Shown one piece after another: positions 1-12,735 of a stretch of DNA of 64,000 nucleotides. Made by a program: the position numbers and the translations under genes. The first letter of the stretch is position 1; the number at the start of each line of letters is the position of its first letter. Source of the DNA: Stratiolaelaps scimitus. Lineage: Eukaryota; Arthropoda; Arachnida; Mesostigmata; Laelapidae. Location of the stretch: assembly GCA_019614645.1 (NCBI GenBank), contig JABWDB010000007.1, positions 1,426,001-1,490,000 on the forward strand, read 5' to 3'. The notes under the pieces are model-generated. The model was not told the DNA's origin and searched no databases. It saw only the letters and a list, made by a program, of their open reading frames with translations.

Positions 1-1860
1 TCTGTAATTTACACGTTGGGGTCAAAGGGTAGCCACTCCTGCTCCACGCTAGATATTCGGCCATCCAAGCAGCATAGCATATATTCCACTTGCGTCATTC
101 TTTCTTGCCAATTAAGACGCATACTAAGGAGATATACGAGAATATATCTCGTTGATACTTCTAAACGCTACGTGTGATATAATTGTCAGTAAAAAAAGAC
201 TTGTGAATGTCACAATGATCAAGTTAACCATCGGTATCGGCTTCATTATCAAATTTGCTTAACGTTGTCCAATACAATTAAAACGTGCGCAAAGTTGAAC
301 GATAAGCGTTGAGCTTACTTGGGCCGGCTCACGTCACATAAGATGAAGTGTTGAGATAGCGTCGAGATAGGTGATGTCGACGCTCCGATGCAGGATTCAT
401 ACTGAAGAGAAGACGAGAAATTCATTGTTTGTCGTTTTATGAAATCACGTTCGATCGACAGCGGCTTTATGTGCGGGAAAATATTCTGTTTATAAGGGTC
501 GTCTTCTGGACAACTCGGTAAAGCGAAGAACGCTCGTTCGTTAGTTGCAACTCGAATCACTGCCCAGATTGAAATATTTCACCACGATTAGATCGATGCG
601 CTGAAGATGAGATAATAACATTAGAATCTTACTGAGAAATGTACTCACTGAATAACCGCATACTTCCGGCCAAGTAGTCAGACCGTCGATCGATGGGAGA
701 TTGTAGTTCCGTTCGAGACCTTTGAATCGATTCAGCTAACATTTGTACTTCCTGCTGATAAACATGAACATATTGAGATCTTCCGTAAAAGGAGTTTCCT
801 TATAATGAAGTGACATTTCTTCGTGAGAGACAGAAATAAGATCAATATTCAACGTGAGTAGAGATCAATGTTTAATCTGGTCGAGGCCAGTCGGTAACAG
901 CGTACGACGAGAGTTTAAACCAACAGGAGAACCAGCGCATCGCCGAAACATTTCTTGGCGACGGCACACGATACCCCAGAAATTCAATTACCTCAATTGA
1001 GCTAAGTGGACAGGACCAAGCCATTATTCTAGCTAAGTAGCGGTAGACAATCAACATCATAGAACAACACAACATCTCTCACATCTTATTCGCAATCGAC
1101 AGAAAACAGTGTTCGCGTAGTGGCTCAGTGCACGGGTGTCGTGAACATCTATTGCTGTCCGAAGTGAAATGTAGTGAATCCGAATCTGTATTTGATTAGA
1201 AGTTTATAATTTATCGTTAGTGCCTTGTTGTTAAATGACTACAGATCTCGCCAACCAATTTAATTGTTAAAATATCTGTACAAGCGTCATTATTTTTGTC
1301 GATTACCGCGTTAGTTCCGTCCACGCTAGGATCGTCCTGCGTCAAACTCCCATAGTTCTCTATGACATACGATCCCCGTCATATCGTACCATGCGACAAA
1401 ACTCGACGCGGCGACCCTCGTTGACGTTGAATGTTATAGCATGACGGTGCGACTTCGCTATCAGCGCTAGAAATCAAAACAGAGGTCCAGAGGTCCGTTC
1501 TCCAAGGACAGCTCAGTCAATCGTTCTCTACAATAGAAACTACTATAGGACGCGCGCGCAAAAAAAAGAAAATGATGCGGTTATCCATCGTCGTTCTAAC
1601 AGCCTATTTTTTATTTTTATTTATTTTTTATTTTGAGATCCGCCGGAACCATTTAACATACTACAGCCTATTTTAGCACAAGCCGAACAATTAATGCCCA
1701 TGAAATATTGCCGCATCGTACCGTCGGCGAGCGCTCGGATAAATGCTGTGATAGCAAGCTGGGATTCTTTGCGATCGAAACCCTTAGTCCGTTATGGGAA
1801 CCAACCCTAGGATATATAGTATAGTCGATATATAGTTGTGTCGGTGTATTTTTTCCCCAG
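1..1860. other. no gene seen; probably intronic/intergenic
   Basis: AT-rich sequence with frequent stops in all frames and no recognisable protein motif. If the exon starting at 1861 is real, this stretch would be the last intron of a plus-strand gene whose earlier exons lie before the window. Poly-A and poly-T runs occur near 1560 and 1605-1640. Confidence 0.5.
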
Positions 1861-1924
1861 CCTGGTGGTCACCGAGGATTCCACTGAGATCCCGCTCAGC
1901 TCGGAACAACTTCTGCTTGTGTAG
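1861..1924 (+). CDS. probable 3'-terminal coding exon of an unidentified gene
   Basis: A strong acceptor (pyrimidine run ending ttttttccccag at 1860) is followed by an open frame of 20 codons ending in TAG at 1922-1924. It reads from LVVTEDSTEIPLSS to a C-terminal LLLV. One base before CTG would complete a codon split by a phase-2 intron. A canonical AATAAA lies about 400 bp downstream (2328-2333), as expected for a last exon with a 3' UTR. The rest of the gene would lie upstream, outside the window. The peptide is too short for family assignment. The alternative is a chance open frame next to a cryptic acceptor. Confidence 0.35.
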
Positions 1925-2327
1925 CAACCCCTTGATGGTGGTCAAAGCAAATAGCTTGAAAAATTCGAGCTGGCAAAAAAATCAATGTCCCGCTGCGGTC
2001 GTTTCCGTAGCGATTCGTATCGAAATTCTCGTTAGAATAATAACAATTAACTAATTAGCAAATCGAATGCGTAGCTTTCATAAATGTTTTTTCACACATA
2101 TATCATACTTGTAAGTGAAGATTTTCTATTTTGTTGCACACAGTCGCTTGTTCTTCTACGCGTTTTCCTCATTTGCCGTGAACAGTGACAGACGCCGTTG
2201 AAAACACTCGGTCTGACTTCCCTCGGGAGTCCTGTTCGCGTATGAGATACAGGCTCTCTCTCCATTCGGCTGCTTCTTGTTGTTACCCGGTTACCGGCTA
2301 AATTCAAGCAATTTTTTCTTTTTCCTC

Positions 2328-2333
2328 AATAAA
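2328..2333 (+). promoter_or_regulatory. polyadenylation signal AATAAA
   Basis: Canonical hexamer in the sequence cctcAATAAAggc, placed to serve the candidate terminal exon at 1861-1924. Its assignment depends on that exon being real. Confidence 0.35.
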
Positions 2334-3932
2334 GGCTCAGCTAAATCTCCACGTGAAAATCCCTCACGTTTACGTCATCACAAATTCTAATCTTTTATGT
2401 CGCTTCATTCATTTTGAGCGAAGACAATCATCATCGTCTACGTAAAATAGAGACGTTACCTTTCGGTAGTGAACGGAGTATAGTAAGCTCGATGATCTGT
2501 GATCACAATTTTTTCAAGCATACAGTAGTTAGGAATAATTTCTAGGCATTATGGGGGGACGGAGTATTGTTTTACCCGCGACTGCGATTCGGTGTCTGTC
2601 TCTATGTGTGATGTATGTGTGTGTGTGGTGTGTTTGTGATATTACAACAACGCAATAGGTGGTAGCCACGTAATCAAACGAGAGTAGAATTTCACCTCGC
2701 GTTTTTTTGTTATTTGTCGAGAAGGTGAGGTCTTCACATTGTATCTCCCTGTGCTCATGCGTATCGTTCCTGAGAGGGAAAACTATCAGTAAGCGGGTGC
2801 CGCTGAAGGTGTCACTGTTGTATTTTGCTGGGCGAATTTCTGTTGGCAATACTTGCATGCCGCCATTTGTTTGGATTTGGCTTCATTTGTAGCAAATTTT
2901 GCTGTGCACTTACTTGTATTTGTGTAGCTGGAAGAACTGCCATTGTCTAGAATCGAAGGTCCTTAGCTGTCGCGTTATCTGATAGGCGATATAGATTATC
3001 GTTTAATGGACCTTTTATTTAGAAACTCTCCCGCCCCTGAATTCAGAGGAGGTGAGGTGAGAAACGTACGAGCATCGTCCTGCCATGTTGTATTCAATGT
3101 ATCAATCAGCCATCGTGTCATGGCCATAAAGTATACTATGTTTATTGATATTTGTTTTATAATATTTTTTGGGAATGAAATCCATACCGGGGTTCACGTA
3201 TTGCCCCGGACCGTGTGTTGACGGGCCCACAAAGATACATGGGACTCCTACCAATGCCTGAAAAAACATCACCCGGTTGATTTATGGTTAGCTTCCACAA
3301 AGTGTGCTGCTCCATACACAGCAACGCAACAGCAAGGTAGTGGGGAAGATGAGGCTAATGAAAATCAATATTGTTTAATGCTAGTAAATTTCAGATCTAA
3401 ACGAATGCGTCCTTCTGCAGAGAACGGTGCAATTCACACAATTTTAATGTAACATAACCCAATGATTGGCAGTGCAATCGAATCAATCAATTTCTTTTAT
3501 AATGTGATCAATTCAGTCATCTATCTAGCCGACAACTCCACCTTGACCAACCCTCGAGCTTAATATTCAGTAAACAGTTCACTAGGCTTACAGGTCAATC
3601 GCAGTCGAGTAAAGCCGATTTCTGCCAATACCATGCGTGCCATCTGCGTCCCTACTAGAAATATGAATTCTCACAATAATAAAATAAAACAAAGCATCGT
3701 CGTTTATTGGCATCCAGTCGACCCCCCCCCCCCAGCAGCCGCAGCAACTAGACAAGTACGCCGATGCGATCAAGCCAACGGTGATTTCGCCGTTAGTGTT
3801 AACTCTACTGTCGGCACCACAACCATTTAATTTGCCAACGAGCAATCCTTGTCCGATTTCGATGTTCGTTCTTTCCCAGTGTTGTCCGTGCTGGCATTGT
3901 GTCCTCACTTTCCTAACTTCACCAGCGAGTCC

Positions 3933-4219
3933 CGCCAGCGGATCGTGACGATAACAGTACGTCGTCCACTCCAGGGTACATAAGCCCCATCATCTTGGGC
4001 CCAGTTCTCGTCCAACTTCCTCCTCTCTCGCCGTTCTCGGCTTCGGAATCGCTCCCGCGTAAGAGCGCGCGTGCGATTGAACGCGAGGGTCTCGGTGGCC
4101 GGCAGGGGCCGCTCTTGAGACGACGTTGTAATTCGCTCTTTGACGGAGGCCTGCTGCTCGTCTTTCCAGACGTGAGACCCCGTCGATTCTCTTCGCGCGA
4201 ACCCGAAGAGCCAGCTGCC
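3933..4219 (-). other. GC-rich candidate exon, unassigned
   Basis: A GC-rich island stands out from AT-rich surroundings. On the minus strand it is preceded by an acceptor-like tttttggcag and followed by a donor-like CTGgtgaag. One minus frame reads an Arg/Ser-rich stretch and then GPKMMGLMYPGVDDVLLSS, which looks like ordinary disordered protein. Two other frames are also partly open, so GC content alone may explain the lack of stops. No family is recognised and no neighbouring exon was found that closes phase. Confidence 0.2.
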
Positions 4220-4820
4220 AAAAATGTAAGTGGCTCACATGTATGCACACCCAAATAGAGACAGACAGACAGACGCACAAACAACACGAGTATTTAAAGA
4301 ATATCCTTTTTTTCTTTCTTGCTAACAAAGTCTATTCTGTTGCTTGGACGTCTTGCCTGCGTTCGGAATGGCCAGATGTCGGCGGGTGCAGAACACGACG
4401 AGATGGGTGAAATGGCTATTTGAAATTCGATGTGAGCACTCGAACAGCTGTGTCGTATGTCAGATAGATTATATCTTGTATAATATATATATAGCTGGAT
4501 TCAGCAGTGCGTTAGGTAGACAAAAGTGACGTGTGTACCTATCTGCGTATGCCCGATATGTGCCAAAACAGGTGAAGGTGTAAATTGTGCTTGGATCAAC
4601 GGTGGTAGTTGTGGCCCCGTGATGTGTAAGCTGTGACGCTAATGTTGCTAGAACAATTTTAGTTTTTGTGATCTGGGAGCATATTTGGCAGTACAACAAC
4701 AGCAACAACAATAATATTAATAATAATACTGCTTGTGCTTTCATTGGCTTTCACCTGCAGACATGCTCATCATTCGCAAAAGGATAATAAATTATACTGT
4801 TGCTTGCATCGGAAATTATT

Positions 4821-4912
4821 CGTAAAGGTTTATTAAAGAAAGTGCAATTTTTACATTTTTAAGCTCTCTTTTATGTTACCAGGTCGCGCCACTCGAATCT
4901 GCGGCGTCCGGC
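4821..4912 (-). repeat. tRNA-derived SINE, partial copy
   Basis: Read on the minus strand it contains a B-box-like GCAGATTCGAGTGGC. Then follows the family body (ACATAAAAGAGAGCTTAAA, TGCA, CTTTAATAAACC) shared with the copies at 37763-37919 and 43421-43553. The A-box end is missing. It is diverged by scattered substitutions relative to the other two copies. Confidence 0.65.
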
Positions 4913-5307
4913 TTTTTACAGTTGGACACTTAGCCATTACGATTATTGAGTTATCCGTAACTTACCGCTGCGTTATATAGTTTTGCATTGCTTCGTATCA
5001 CGGACCCCCTAAATGAAAATGTCCAACCTACCCACCATATCTATTACATAGTAACATTAAAAACACGCAAATTGTCTTCACAAAAATCACTCGTCGTACA
5101 ACTGGCCGCACTTTCCAGCAACGTTATATCATATAAAAATAACAAGACCAGATGAAACGAACTGAGGCCAACTACAGTATTTAGTGATAATGCATGACAA
5201 TTGTCTGTCGTTCAGTGTTTTCCTGTTGTGGTGAATCTCAGTTCTTGTTTCAGTTTGCTCAGGATATTCGTGAAATTCCCCGATCTGCCATTTCTGCGCA
5301 TGCAGCT

Positions 5308-5357
5308 TACCTTAACCCGATAATAACCTTAACCTAATAACAACCTTAACCTTAACA
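5308..5357. repeat. degenerate CCTTAA/CCTAA repeat
   Basis: Repeated CTTAACC/CCTTAACCTAA words occur with interruptions. They resemble the arthropod telomeric unit (TTAGG on the opposite strand) but are imperfect, so this may be a relic interstitial tract or a simple repeat. Confidence 0.4.
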
Positions 5358-6233
5358 GCATTACAACGTTGCAGTGGCTCCTCGTATGAACTCGAGGTGG
5401 CCCTACTACTGGACGTTGATCGCTTCTTCTCGTGTTGGCGTTTTTTTATGAGAAGCCCTTATCGTGCGCAGTTTTTACGGTATCTGCTTTATCTGCAGAG
5501 TCGGGTTCGTTGTACGCTGACTGTCGGGCAATGACGCCTTTCGTTGTATGAACAACGTCGTAGCTACAGTAAACAACTGTGGTAGCGATGACCATCCGAA
5601 GGCCGGACTAAAATATCCAACTGACGAGTTTTTCCTCCCAAATTATCAACCGGTCTCTGCTAAAGTAGTCTCACACGTGGCCAATGTCTATGAGATACAT
5701 GGAGGGGTGGTTCGTTTTCCCCTTAAAAACCCGGTTGGGATATGCTCGATTTTTGCATTGTCCAAGTCATTAAAAGAGGTAAAACGAGCAACGAAGAATA
5801 ACAAGATCGACACGACCGTAAAATACGTCTAGAAAGCGCTGTTGGATACGGATCTAATAACTTTACGTCCTATTAAAGACGTCCGCAGAGGGTCTCTGCA
5901 GTAATGTTTTCCTTAAGTCAAAAAAACAACGGTGTAACTTCATAGAGAAATACATATTTCATATGAAGACGATATAGTTCGAATATTAAGCATCACAATA
6001 CTCTCGATTTTATTTCACACTGTTCTTGGCAAAACGGAGTGTGGGCACGGTCGAACTCCATGCAATAATGCATTTTTCTCATACAGGGATCGTCATCAGT
6101 CCCCCCATGTATCGGTGTCTGATCTAGCTAAGGGTGGCGCGACTGCCACAAACTTCCCATCTGAGGCTATCACGTGATGAGCCTGATTCGTGTTTCATTT
6201 CATTCAATTTGTATTTTTAGGAGTGATTCAATT

Positions 6234-8495
6234 ATGGATAGTACTTTGGAGACGCTAAACATTCGCCGATGGCGTGAAGAAGATGGGTTTGCAAAGCGGG
6301 CGCAGTTCGAGATCGGCGAGACGCCAGAAATCAAAGTAAAGACCCTGCAAGAACTTAAAGAGCTACTTCGGGAACAAACCGAGTTCCGGCCACGAATGGA
6401 AGATGACTACCTAATTCGGTTCCTGCGCGCCAAAAAGTTCAATGTAGACAAAGCATTTAAGCTGTTGAAGAACTTCTATCGGTGCCGGCTAATGGCACCG
6501 GACAAGTTTGTGCCAATCGGCGTGGGTCCCCGTGATCTGAAGCATTTGTATGATCTTCGCATGGGGATGATTCTGCCATACCGCAACCCTCTCGATGGAG
6601 CCGTAATCCTTATCGCCCAATTCGGCGATTGGACCCCAGAGACTGGATACGTACCAATGGACTCGTACACGCCGATCTCGATGGCTTTCGACCTCGTTCA
6701 GAGAAACCCCGAAGCGCAACTATACGGCTTTCGTATGATTGTCAATCTGCAGGGACTTGAATGGCGCTATCTGCAGTTTCTGCATCCATCAGTTGTCAAG
6801 GTGAGTTAATTGATTGTGCTATTAACTAAATCATTAGATATCGATCTGCGAAAGATAAAGACATCTTCTACCTTTACTACATGAAGCTTTGGGCTGAATG
6901 ACTGCCGAGTTGTACATGTTTCTAATGCACTATCTACTCAAGCGGTAGCAGCAGGTGTAGTTAACAAGCCAACCCGAGAATCATGCATTGACAGAGCCTT
7001 GGCCCATATTGAAGTGTTTTATGAAGCCACAGTGACAATCCTTATTTCATACTTAGCTCCAATGAGTGCCTTTTGCTCTGTCGAAATAAAGCACTGTTGC
7101 GAGATATGTTACTTGTAATTATTCAGATAAAAATGCATTAAAAGGTGTAAATGTCATCATAAATATGTAATCATTTGCGGAATCGCATTTATGGTTTGGT
7201 TTATCTTATAATTTGGGTCCCCCCGATGAACTCAAAATTAGAACGACATTATCGACATTGCTGTAAAAAATACGTAACAGTAACTCAATTAGCAAACTAA
7301 ATGCTAGAGACCTGTGCGTCTTGTGTACCGAAATAAAAACTAACAGAGTATGGCCGGACCGTCCCGTAAGAACATCGAGCATTATTTCCAATGAATTTAA
7401 TGAAGGTTTTATTGTTTATATCCACATTTCTTTTTTTATTTATTGAGTTATAGTTGAAACCCATTGAAGCTTCAAATAACGCTTATGTATGTCTCGATTG
7501 TATTGCAGGCGCTGATTACCTGCTGCCAAGACGGCTACCCCGCACGCTTTAAGGGAGCGCATATTGTACATAACTCGTATATCTGGAATATCATTTACAA
7601 TATTGGAAAGCCCTTCATCAACGAAAAGGTTTGTCTTTTTACTAACTTCCTTTAGCATATTAGTTTTAATTAAAGGTCAAACTTTGCTGCCAGTTCGAAT
7701 CCAATGAAATGTGGATACTTCCATAAAAAAATCTGTTTACAACACGAAGGACGTCACGGCGATAACAAGTCACACGCGAGCTATGGAATTTCCTTGACAT
7801 GACAATGGCCAAAAAAGCATTGGTCATTACGTTGTCCAGGATTTTCCTGGACGTTCGGCATACCTGTAAACATACAAGCAAGCCTCGCATGCAAAGAAAT
7901 GCATGAACATAAAATGTGTTGAAACAAAAAAAAAATACACAAGCAATATGAATTCGAACCATATCACGCAATTCACTGGAAAACGAAAAACTGAATGGTT
8001 TGAAAAAGTTACCAAAAATCAGCTATGAGCTGATAGAGAACCGCGGTCCGTAGGCGCATTGTGAGTAATTTTGATCCTGGTTGATGCCTGCGTCCACTCA
8101 GTGTCCTTGTGCATAACGCCCTCTTGGAATAAACACCATAGTTTAGAACGAAACACGGTGTCGTGTAATCTCACGTAAACATCACCCCACAGGTTCGCTC
8201 TCGAGTTCACCTGCACGCGTCCGACGTCGAATCTCTACACCAGTTCATCTCGCCAGACATCCTTCCAGAGGAGTATTGTGGTAATGCTGGCGAGGTCACC
8301 CACCATTGGTTCGCCAACGAACTCTACGATCGACACGATGAGTACGTCAGGTATAGCCATTACGGCTATGACGTGCGGCCTGAAATCGCCAAGAACGGCG
8401 GCACTGTCGCCGATAACGAAGGCATCAGCAGCAACAACAACAGTAACAAAGGCGAACCATCCGCAGATAATAATAAGAACGACGCAAAAAAGTAG
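6234..8495 (+). CDS. CRAL-TRIO domain lipid-transfer protein (alpha-TTP-like)
   Basis: Three coding exons: 6234-6800, 7509-7628 and 8193-8495. All junctions are phase 0 and GT-AG. The product is 329 aa. This cytosolic family carries small hydrophobic ligands (tocopherol, retinal, phosphoinositides). Residues 55-85 form the CRAL-TRIO N-terminal helical module (MEDDYLIRFLRAKKFNVDKA). The lipid-binding domain starts about residue 95 and includes IVNLQGLEW (169-177), GAHIVHNSYIWN in exon 2, KPFINEK at the exon 2 end and RVHLHASDVESLHQFI in exon 3, ending with LPEEYCGNAG. The last 40 or so residues form a low-complexity Asn/Ser/Lys tail. The ATG at 6234 is preferred because an acceptor lies 13 bp upstream (6219-6220), implying an untranslated first exon. 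Expansion of this family in arthropods prevents an orthologue name. Confidence 0.9.
6801..8192 (+). other. introns 1 and 2 of the CRAL-TRIO gene
   Basis: Intron 1 spans 6801-7508 (gtgagt...gcag) and intron 2 spans 7629-8192 (gtttgt...cacag). Both are AT-rich with no coding or repeat feature of note. Confidence 0.85.
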
Positions 8496-8558
8496 TAATA
8501 ACGACTCGACTGAGGTGAACACGTGGAGCGGGGGGATGCTGGTCCATCCCTACAAAAT

Positions 8559-8594
8559 AGGGTTAGGTCCACAATTAGGTTAGCTAGGTTAGGC
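8559..8594 (+). repeat. interrupted TTAGG-like repeats in the 3' UTR
   Basis: Within about 36 bp there are TTAGG words (GGGTTAGG, ATTAGG, TTAGCTAGG, TTAGGC) separated by non-repeat bases. TTAGG is the canonical arthropod telomere unit. Here it is only a short, degenerate interstitial cluster between the CRAL-TRIO stop codon and its polyadenylation signal. Confidence 0.45.
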
Positions 8595-8954
8595 TACCAA
8601 GTTTCAACTAGTGTCGACTTCTTGCTCTCTATGTTGATCATAGAGCATAGGAACGTATTGTGTAGACGTTATGTTAGCATTTGTGTCTATTTATCGATCA
8701 TCTTCACTTCAAACGCAGGTCTCAAGATTCACATGAAACGAATGGCAGGTCTGCTATTATCCTCAAATTCTCAATGTTTTCGGCTCCTATCATGCTTGTT
8801 TTGTATAAGCAACTACAGGAATAAGGGGATGATGATAGTTTAGACTGCTTGTTCTCAAAGAGAAAGTAATTAATCACAAATGGTTAGATAGTGGGTTCTT
8901 AATGGGCTTCTTGACCTATGTGAAGTAACGCATGAGACCTATGAACGATTGAAT

Positions 8955-8960
8955 AATAAA
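8955..8960 (+). promoter_or_regulatory. polyadenylation signal AATAAA
   Basis: Canonical AATAAA 460 bp after the CRAL-TRIO stop codon, giving a plausible 3' UTR of about 480 nt. Confidence 0.6.
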
Positions 8961-11900
8961 CTTTTTATGTATGTATAACTCACATACTCTCATATTTCTA
9001 TGTAATTGGCCTCCGAGCAAATTATGAGATGGTGCTATTATATAAATTAGTTGGTGGTAATCTGAATCATTGTAATCGATACCTTCTATTATACCTTACC
9101 AACTGGTGACAATAATTATTCGAACCGCCACCCTAAAGCAGCTCGGCATTTTACATTCATCAAAGCATCTTTGTTGTAGAATACTAAATGCATTGGTTTC
9201 AGTAAATGTCGCAAGGATACATAGAAGATACATATTATATGTATATCTAAGAAGCACCTAGTTAATTGCAGATTACGAAACAATTGAATGATTCGGTAAA
9301 GCACGAATGATTTCAACGAAGTGATGTTACTCGTCGTGCATGATGGCCGATTTCGAAATGTCTATAATTTCGGTTAATTGCAACAGATTGTTTATTAACT
9401 TATTATCTAATTACGTATCGATCTATAGTATTAATTATTATTACTAATGATCACTGGCATAGAGATTTAACATGAGGTGCAAAACTCGCGCGGAGTGTTG
9501 CGCTATTTCCAGCGTTAAAATTGCAACAGATCAATATACAACTCGATCAGCACGTAAAATACGTCCCGTGACGCCATTTCCGGCAGACATGCGTCGGCGT
9601 ACAAGAACGAATGCCATCACCGTGGCGCTCATTGCAGTCGCCTTCTTCTGCGCCATGCTGCTCTCCGCTCCTGCAGTCGTCCCAGTCAGCTCAAGAGTAG
9701 AGACGCGCACCCCGTAAGCTAGCCTTGCTCGCAAGGACCTTGTACGAGTAGCAATGCCGCTCATATTGGAACAGCGCCTTCCATCTCGCTGATAGCCTCG
9801 TGCGTTTCACCCGCGGGCAGAGATCACTTTCACTACACTACGAAGGGTGCACAGCCACTCTCACTGCTCAACCCAGTCGCATAACCCTAACTGCCTCCCC
9901 CGACGAAGGCGTGTTGCGCTACCTTCGGGCGGTCTAGGCCAGATAACCGGGTAACCTGCAATGATGTCGCTTGAGAGGCCGCCCACCTCAAGGCCGCCAC
10001 CCCCAGCAGTGTTTGTTGTACGCCGCTCGAACACCCCACTCGGTGTCGTTCGACAGCGGGAGTCTCGACCTGGCGGCTCGACCTAGTCACCTAACAATGG
10101 CTGCTGGAGCGTTGCCTTGCAGGCGGTGGCGGCCAACGCGCCAGATGTCGTTTGAATCAGTGAAGGTTTCGTTTCGTTTACCGAGGAACGCTGCACAGCC
10201 TCTGAAGCCTTCGTCGCTTGCACATATTGCATAGAGATCCGCCCTCACCTCGCCTGTCCTCTCTGTGAGGAGGCCCCCGCATGAGGAAGTGCAAGGAACA
10301 TGCAAGCGTATACTGTTTGCTAGAGGGTGGTCCGCTTAGAGGATTTCAAGTGCAAGTGCAGTGTTGCAATCGATACATCGTGTGCCAGCACAGTGGGAAC
10401 CTGGTCTGTGAAAACTGACGAGACCAGAGGAATAACCTGTCGAGGATGAAAGAAATAAGGGGGAGCCTGATACCTGCATAATATTTCCAGGCGGTATTTT
10501 ACTAACTTTTTACTCTTTTTTTTTTATTTACTATCGTGAATCACAATCGACTGAATAAATCAAACATGTTGGAAATGGCGAATTAGCCTATATACAAAAA
10601 TAATAAATATCAATTACTAGTCTGAAATCACCGCCACAATGTCACCACAGATCAGAAGAACCTCGCAGTTAGCACCTAGACATATAATGTGCGTATGTAT
10701 TTTATGCGTATGTGTTTAAAGGTTGCGTCCCAGTCAAACGTACTTGCTAAATAGACAACGTACTCGATTAGTCTTCAAATTTACCCTGATTTAATCAAAC
10801 AAAACATTCCGACCTATTCAAATAACCGAGAGATGACATACACTCGAACATATGTTGAATTAACAGAGACCGGCTCAAGATTCGCCCGTGCGAGATTAAT
10901 CAGAGCATCTCGAGGGACGGTCTGTACGGTGACCACTGATTGGTGACTTTAGTGTTACAGTCAAATGATCAGCTTTTTTATAAGAATTTATTTATTTTTT
11001 TTAGTTATTTGGGCAGGTCACGCTGAAGGCCAAAATCCATCGCAGATAGCAGGCTTCACTGCTCTGCTGTCCTTTGAGAGTCCTACTCGTTGAAGGTGTT
11101 GGACTTCTTAGGGTATTGGTCTAAGTTAACATGCATCGTAATTACCGTAAAGAAAAAAATACTTTGTGCTGTTGACTCACACGAACAACATCCTCTCTTA
11201 TCTTGTTATGCTATAGTGATGCCATTTGAATACCATAATTACCATATGAATATTATAATTTCATTATGTCGTATACATCTTAAACTCAATAGCTCTGTGT
11301 GTGAATGCGTGTCAGAGGTGAACAGAACTATCCAATGTCACATGTTGAGGATATCTTCGTTTTTATTGACGTCCCGTCTCTTCTCTAATAGGACACAACT
11401 ATTCTCTATTTGGGTTCCCTCTATGAGCCGCCTTGGGGAGGCCTTCAAGGGAGGCCACTTTCACTTCACTTGGATCAGGCTCAATAACTTTCTCTTCACA
11501 ACGAACCGAGAAGTTGAATTCAACCCCAAAAACCACTCCTACACGGAAGTACAATTGCGCGAACTTCCCCCATTTCGTCCGCGAGTCGACCACTCCCCGA
11601 AGCTTGGTGTCAGTTAGAGTTGCACCGAGAGGCCCACCTATGGACACCAGCTCTTCGGTGTTCGCTCTCTACCGTTGCAAGTCGAGCGTCGCCTTGTTAT
11701 TCGTGGTCGCCATGGACAGCAGGCGGCTTCGTGTACCTCGGAGGCCTCGATGTTAAAGCTATTGGAGCAGCCCACCTCGAAAAGTCGCACCACCGGCGAA
11801 TTTCGCCGGATACTCTCTGTATTTCCTTGCAAGCTTCAGCTCGAAGATGAATAGCTGGCGGAGGGCGCGGATCGACAATACCAGATCATGTTTAAGGATA

Positions 11901-12735
11901 CAGGGACACTGCTGAAGTAGTGGATTTGGGAGGAGGTGACGCGGTTGATAGATTTTCAGGAGAACGTCCGGCGATACGTTTAAAATGGATAATGTCCACC
12001 CATTTCGACAACTGTCGTTTAAGTAATCTTATCCTACCGAAATGTATCGCAATCAACTTTCAATATACGTAAAATGTTCCAGAAGTAATGTATATATGTA
12101 AATGTAAAATATCATTGATGAACAATGGCCAACGGCCCTTTCTACGGGAGTGTGTGTGTGTGTCTCATCGCACGATCACCACACTATTGCTCTGGGTGTC
12201 TGAATAGCTGCGCCTATAGAAGATAGAACATATATCATTGTACCGTTGTATAATGGAACTATTTTCAATGGCAACTATTGCACACCTCTTCGATTCCTGT
12301 TTGAGACTTACTTCGAAATACGTGCAAATGATTCACAGTACTTTATTTCATTCCAGTCTACTTTTGATATAAGTATAAATAATTTCATTCTAGCATTCAT
12401 ATATATATATATATATGATTAGCATATCTTCGTTGACTGCCAGATGACTTGTTTCAGCATATTTGAATTATGGCATCCTAGTTTTATGTTTATGAACCTC
12501 TCTTGCAAATTTAATCAGAGAAACGACTCAACGAATTTCACGAGGACGGCCACCCCAAATAGAGGACTGGATGTATGTAAGAGTGTCTCTATTAGCTCTA
12601 TTTTAAACGAAGAAATAACATTCTGGATGATTTGAGCCCTACGAGATATATACCTCTATACCCCCTCCCCCCGAAATTAGGCCTTAACAATAATACACCG
12701 GCGGCTTGTCTACTTTTCTAATCCGTGGGTCATAT
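8961..12735. other. intergenic, GC-rich islands of unknown origin
   Basis: Mostly AT-rich. Two GC-richer islands (about 9580-10330 and 11400-11880) carry short open frames on both strands but no family motif. One contains a candidate signal-peptide exon at 9589-9713. Simple AT and GT tracts occur near 12140-12165 and 12400-12416. Confidence 0.4.
9589..9713 (+). other. candidate first coding exon with signal peptide
   Basis: ATG at 9589 opens a frame starting MRRRTRTNAITVALIAVAFF and continuing through CAMLLSAP, a basic N-terminus plus hydrophobic core typical of a secretory signal. The frame runs into a donor-like CCCCgtaagc at 9713/9714 and meets a stop at once if unspliced. No downstream exon was found that continues it convincingly, so this may be chance. 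Confidence 0.22.

Larger units (their letters stand above)
2350..6220. other. intergenic / 5' flank of the CRAL-TRIO gene
   Basis: No confident gene. It contains a SINE copy on the minus strand (4821-4912), a CCTTAA-type degenerate repeat (5308-5357), a poly-C run at 3723-3733 and a GC-rich block at 3920-4220 (listed separately). Upstream untranslated exons of the CRAL-TRIO gene probably lie here, because an acceptor at 6219-6220 opens 13 bp before its ATG. Confidence 0.5.

Noticed and set aside
5548..5832. 94-aa plus-strand open frame upstream of the CRAL-TRIO gene
   Set aside because: No family motif, no signal or splice context, AT-rich; probably chance.
8235..8583. Long open frames antisense and out of frame to CRAL-TRIO exon 3
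   Set aside because: They are shadows of the GC-rich third exon, whose own frame is clearly the coding one.
11090..11850. Several overlapping open frames on both strands (up to 175 aa)
   Set aside because: Frames on both strands stay open only because the block is GC-rich; no recognisable protein and no splice support.
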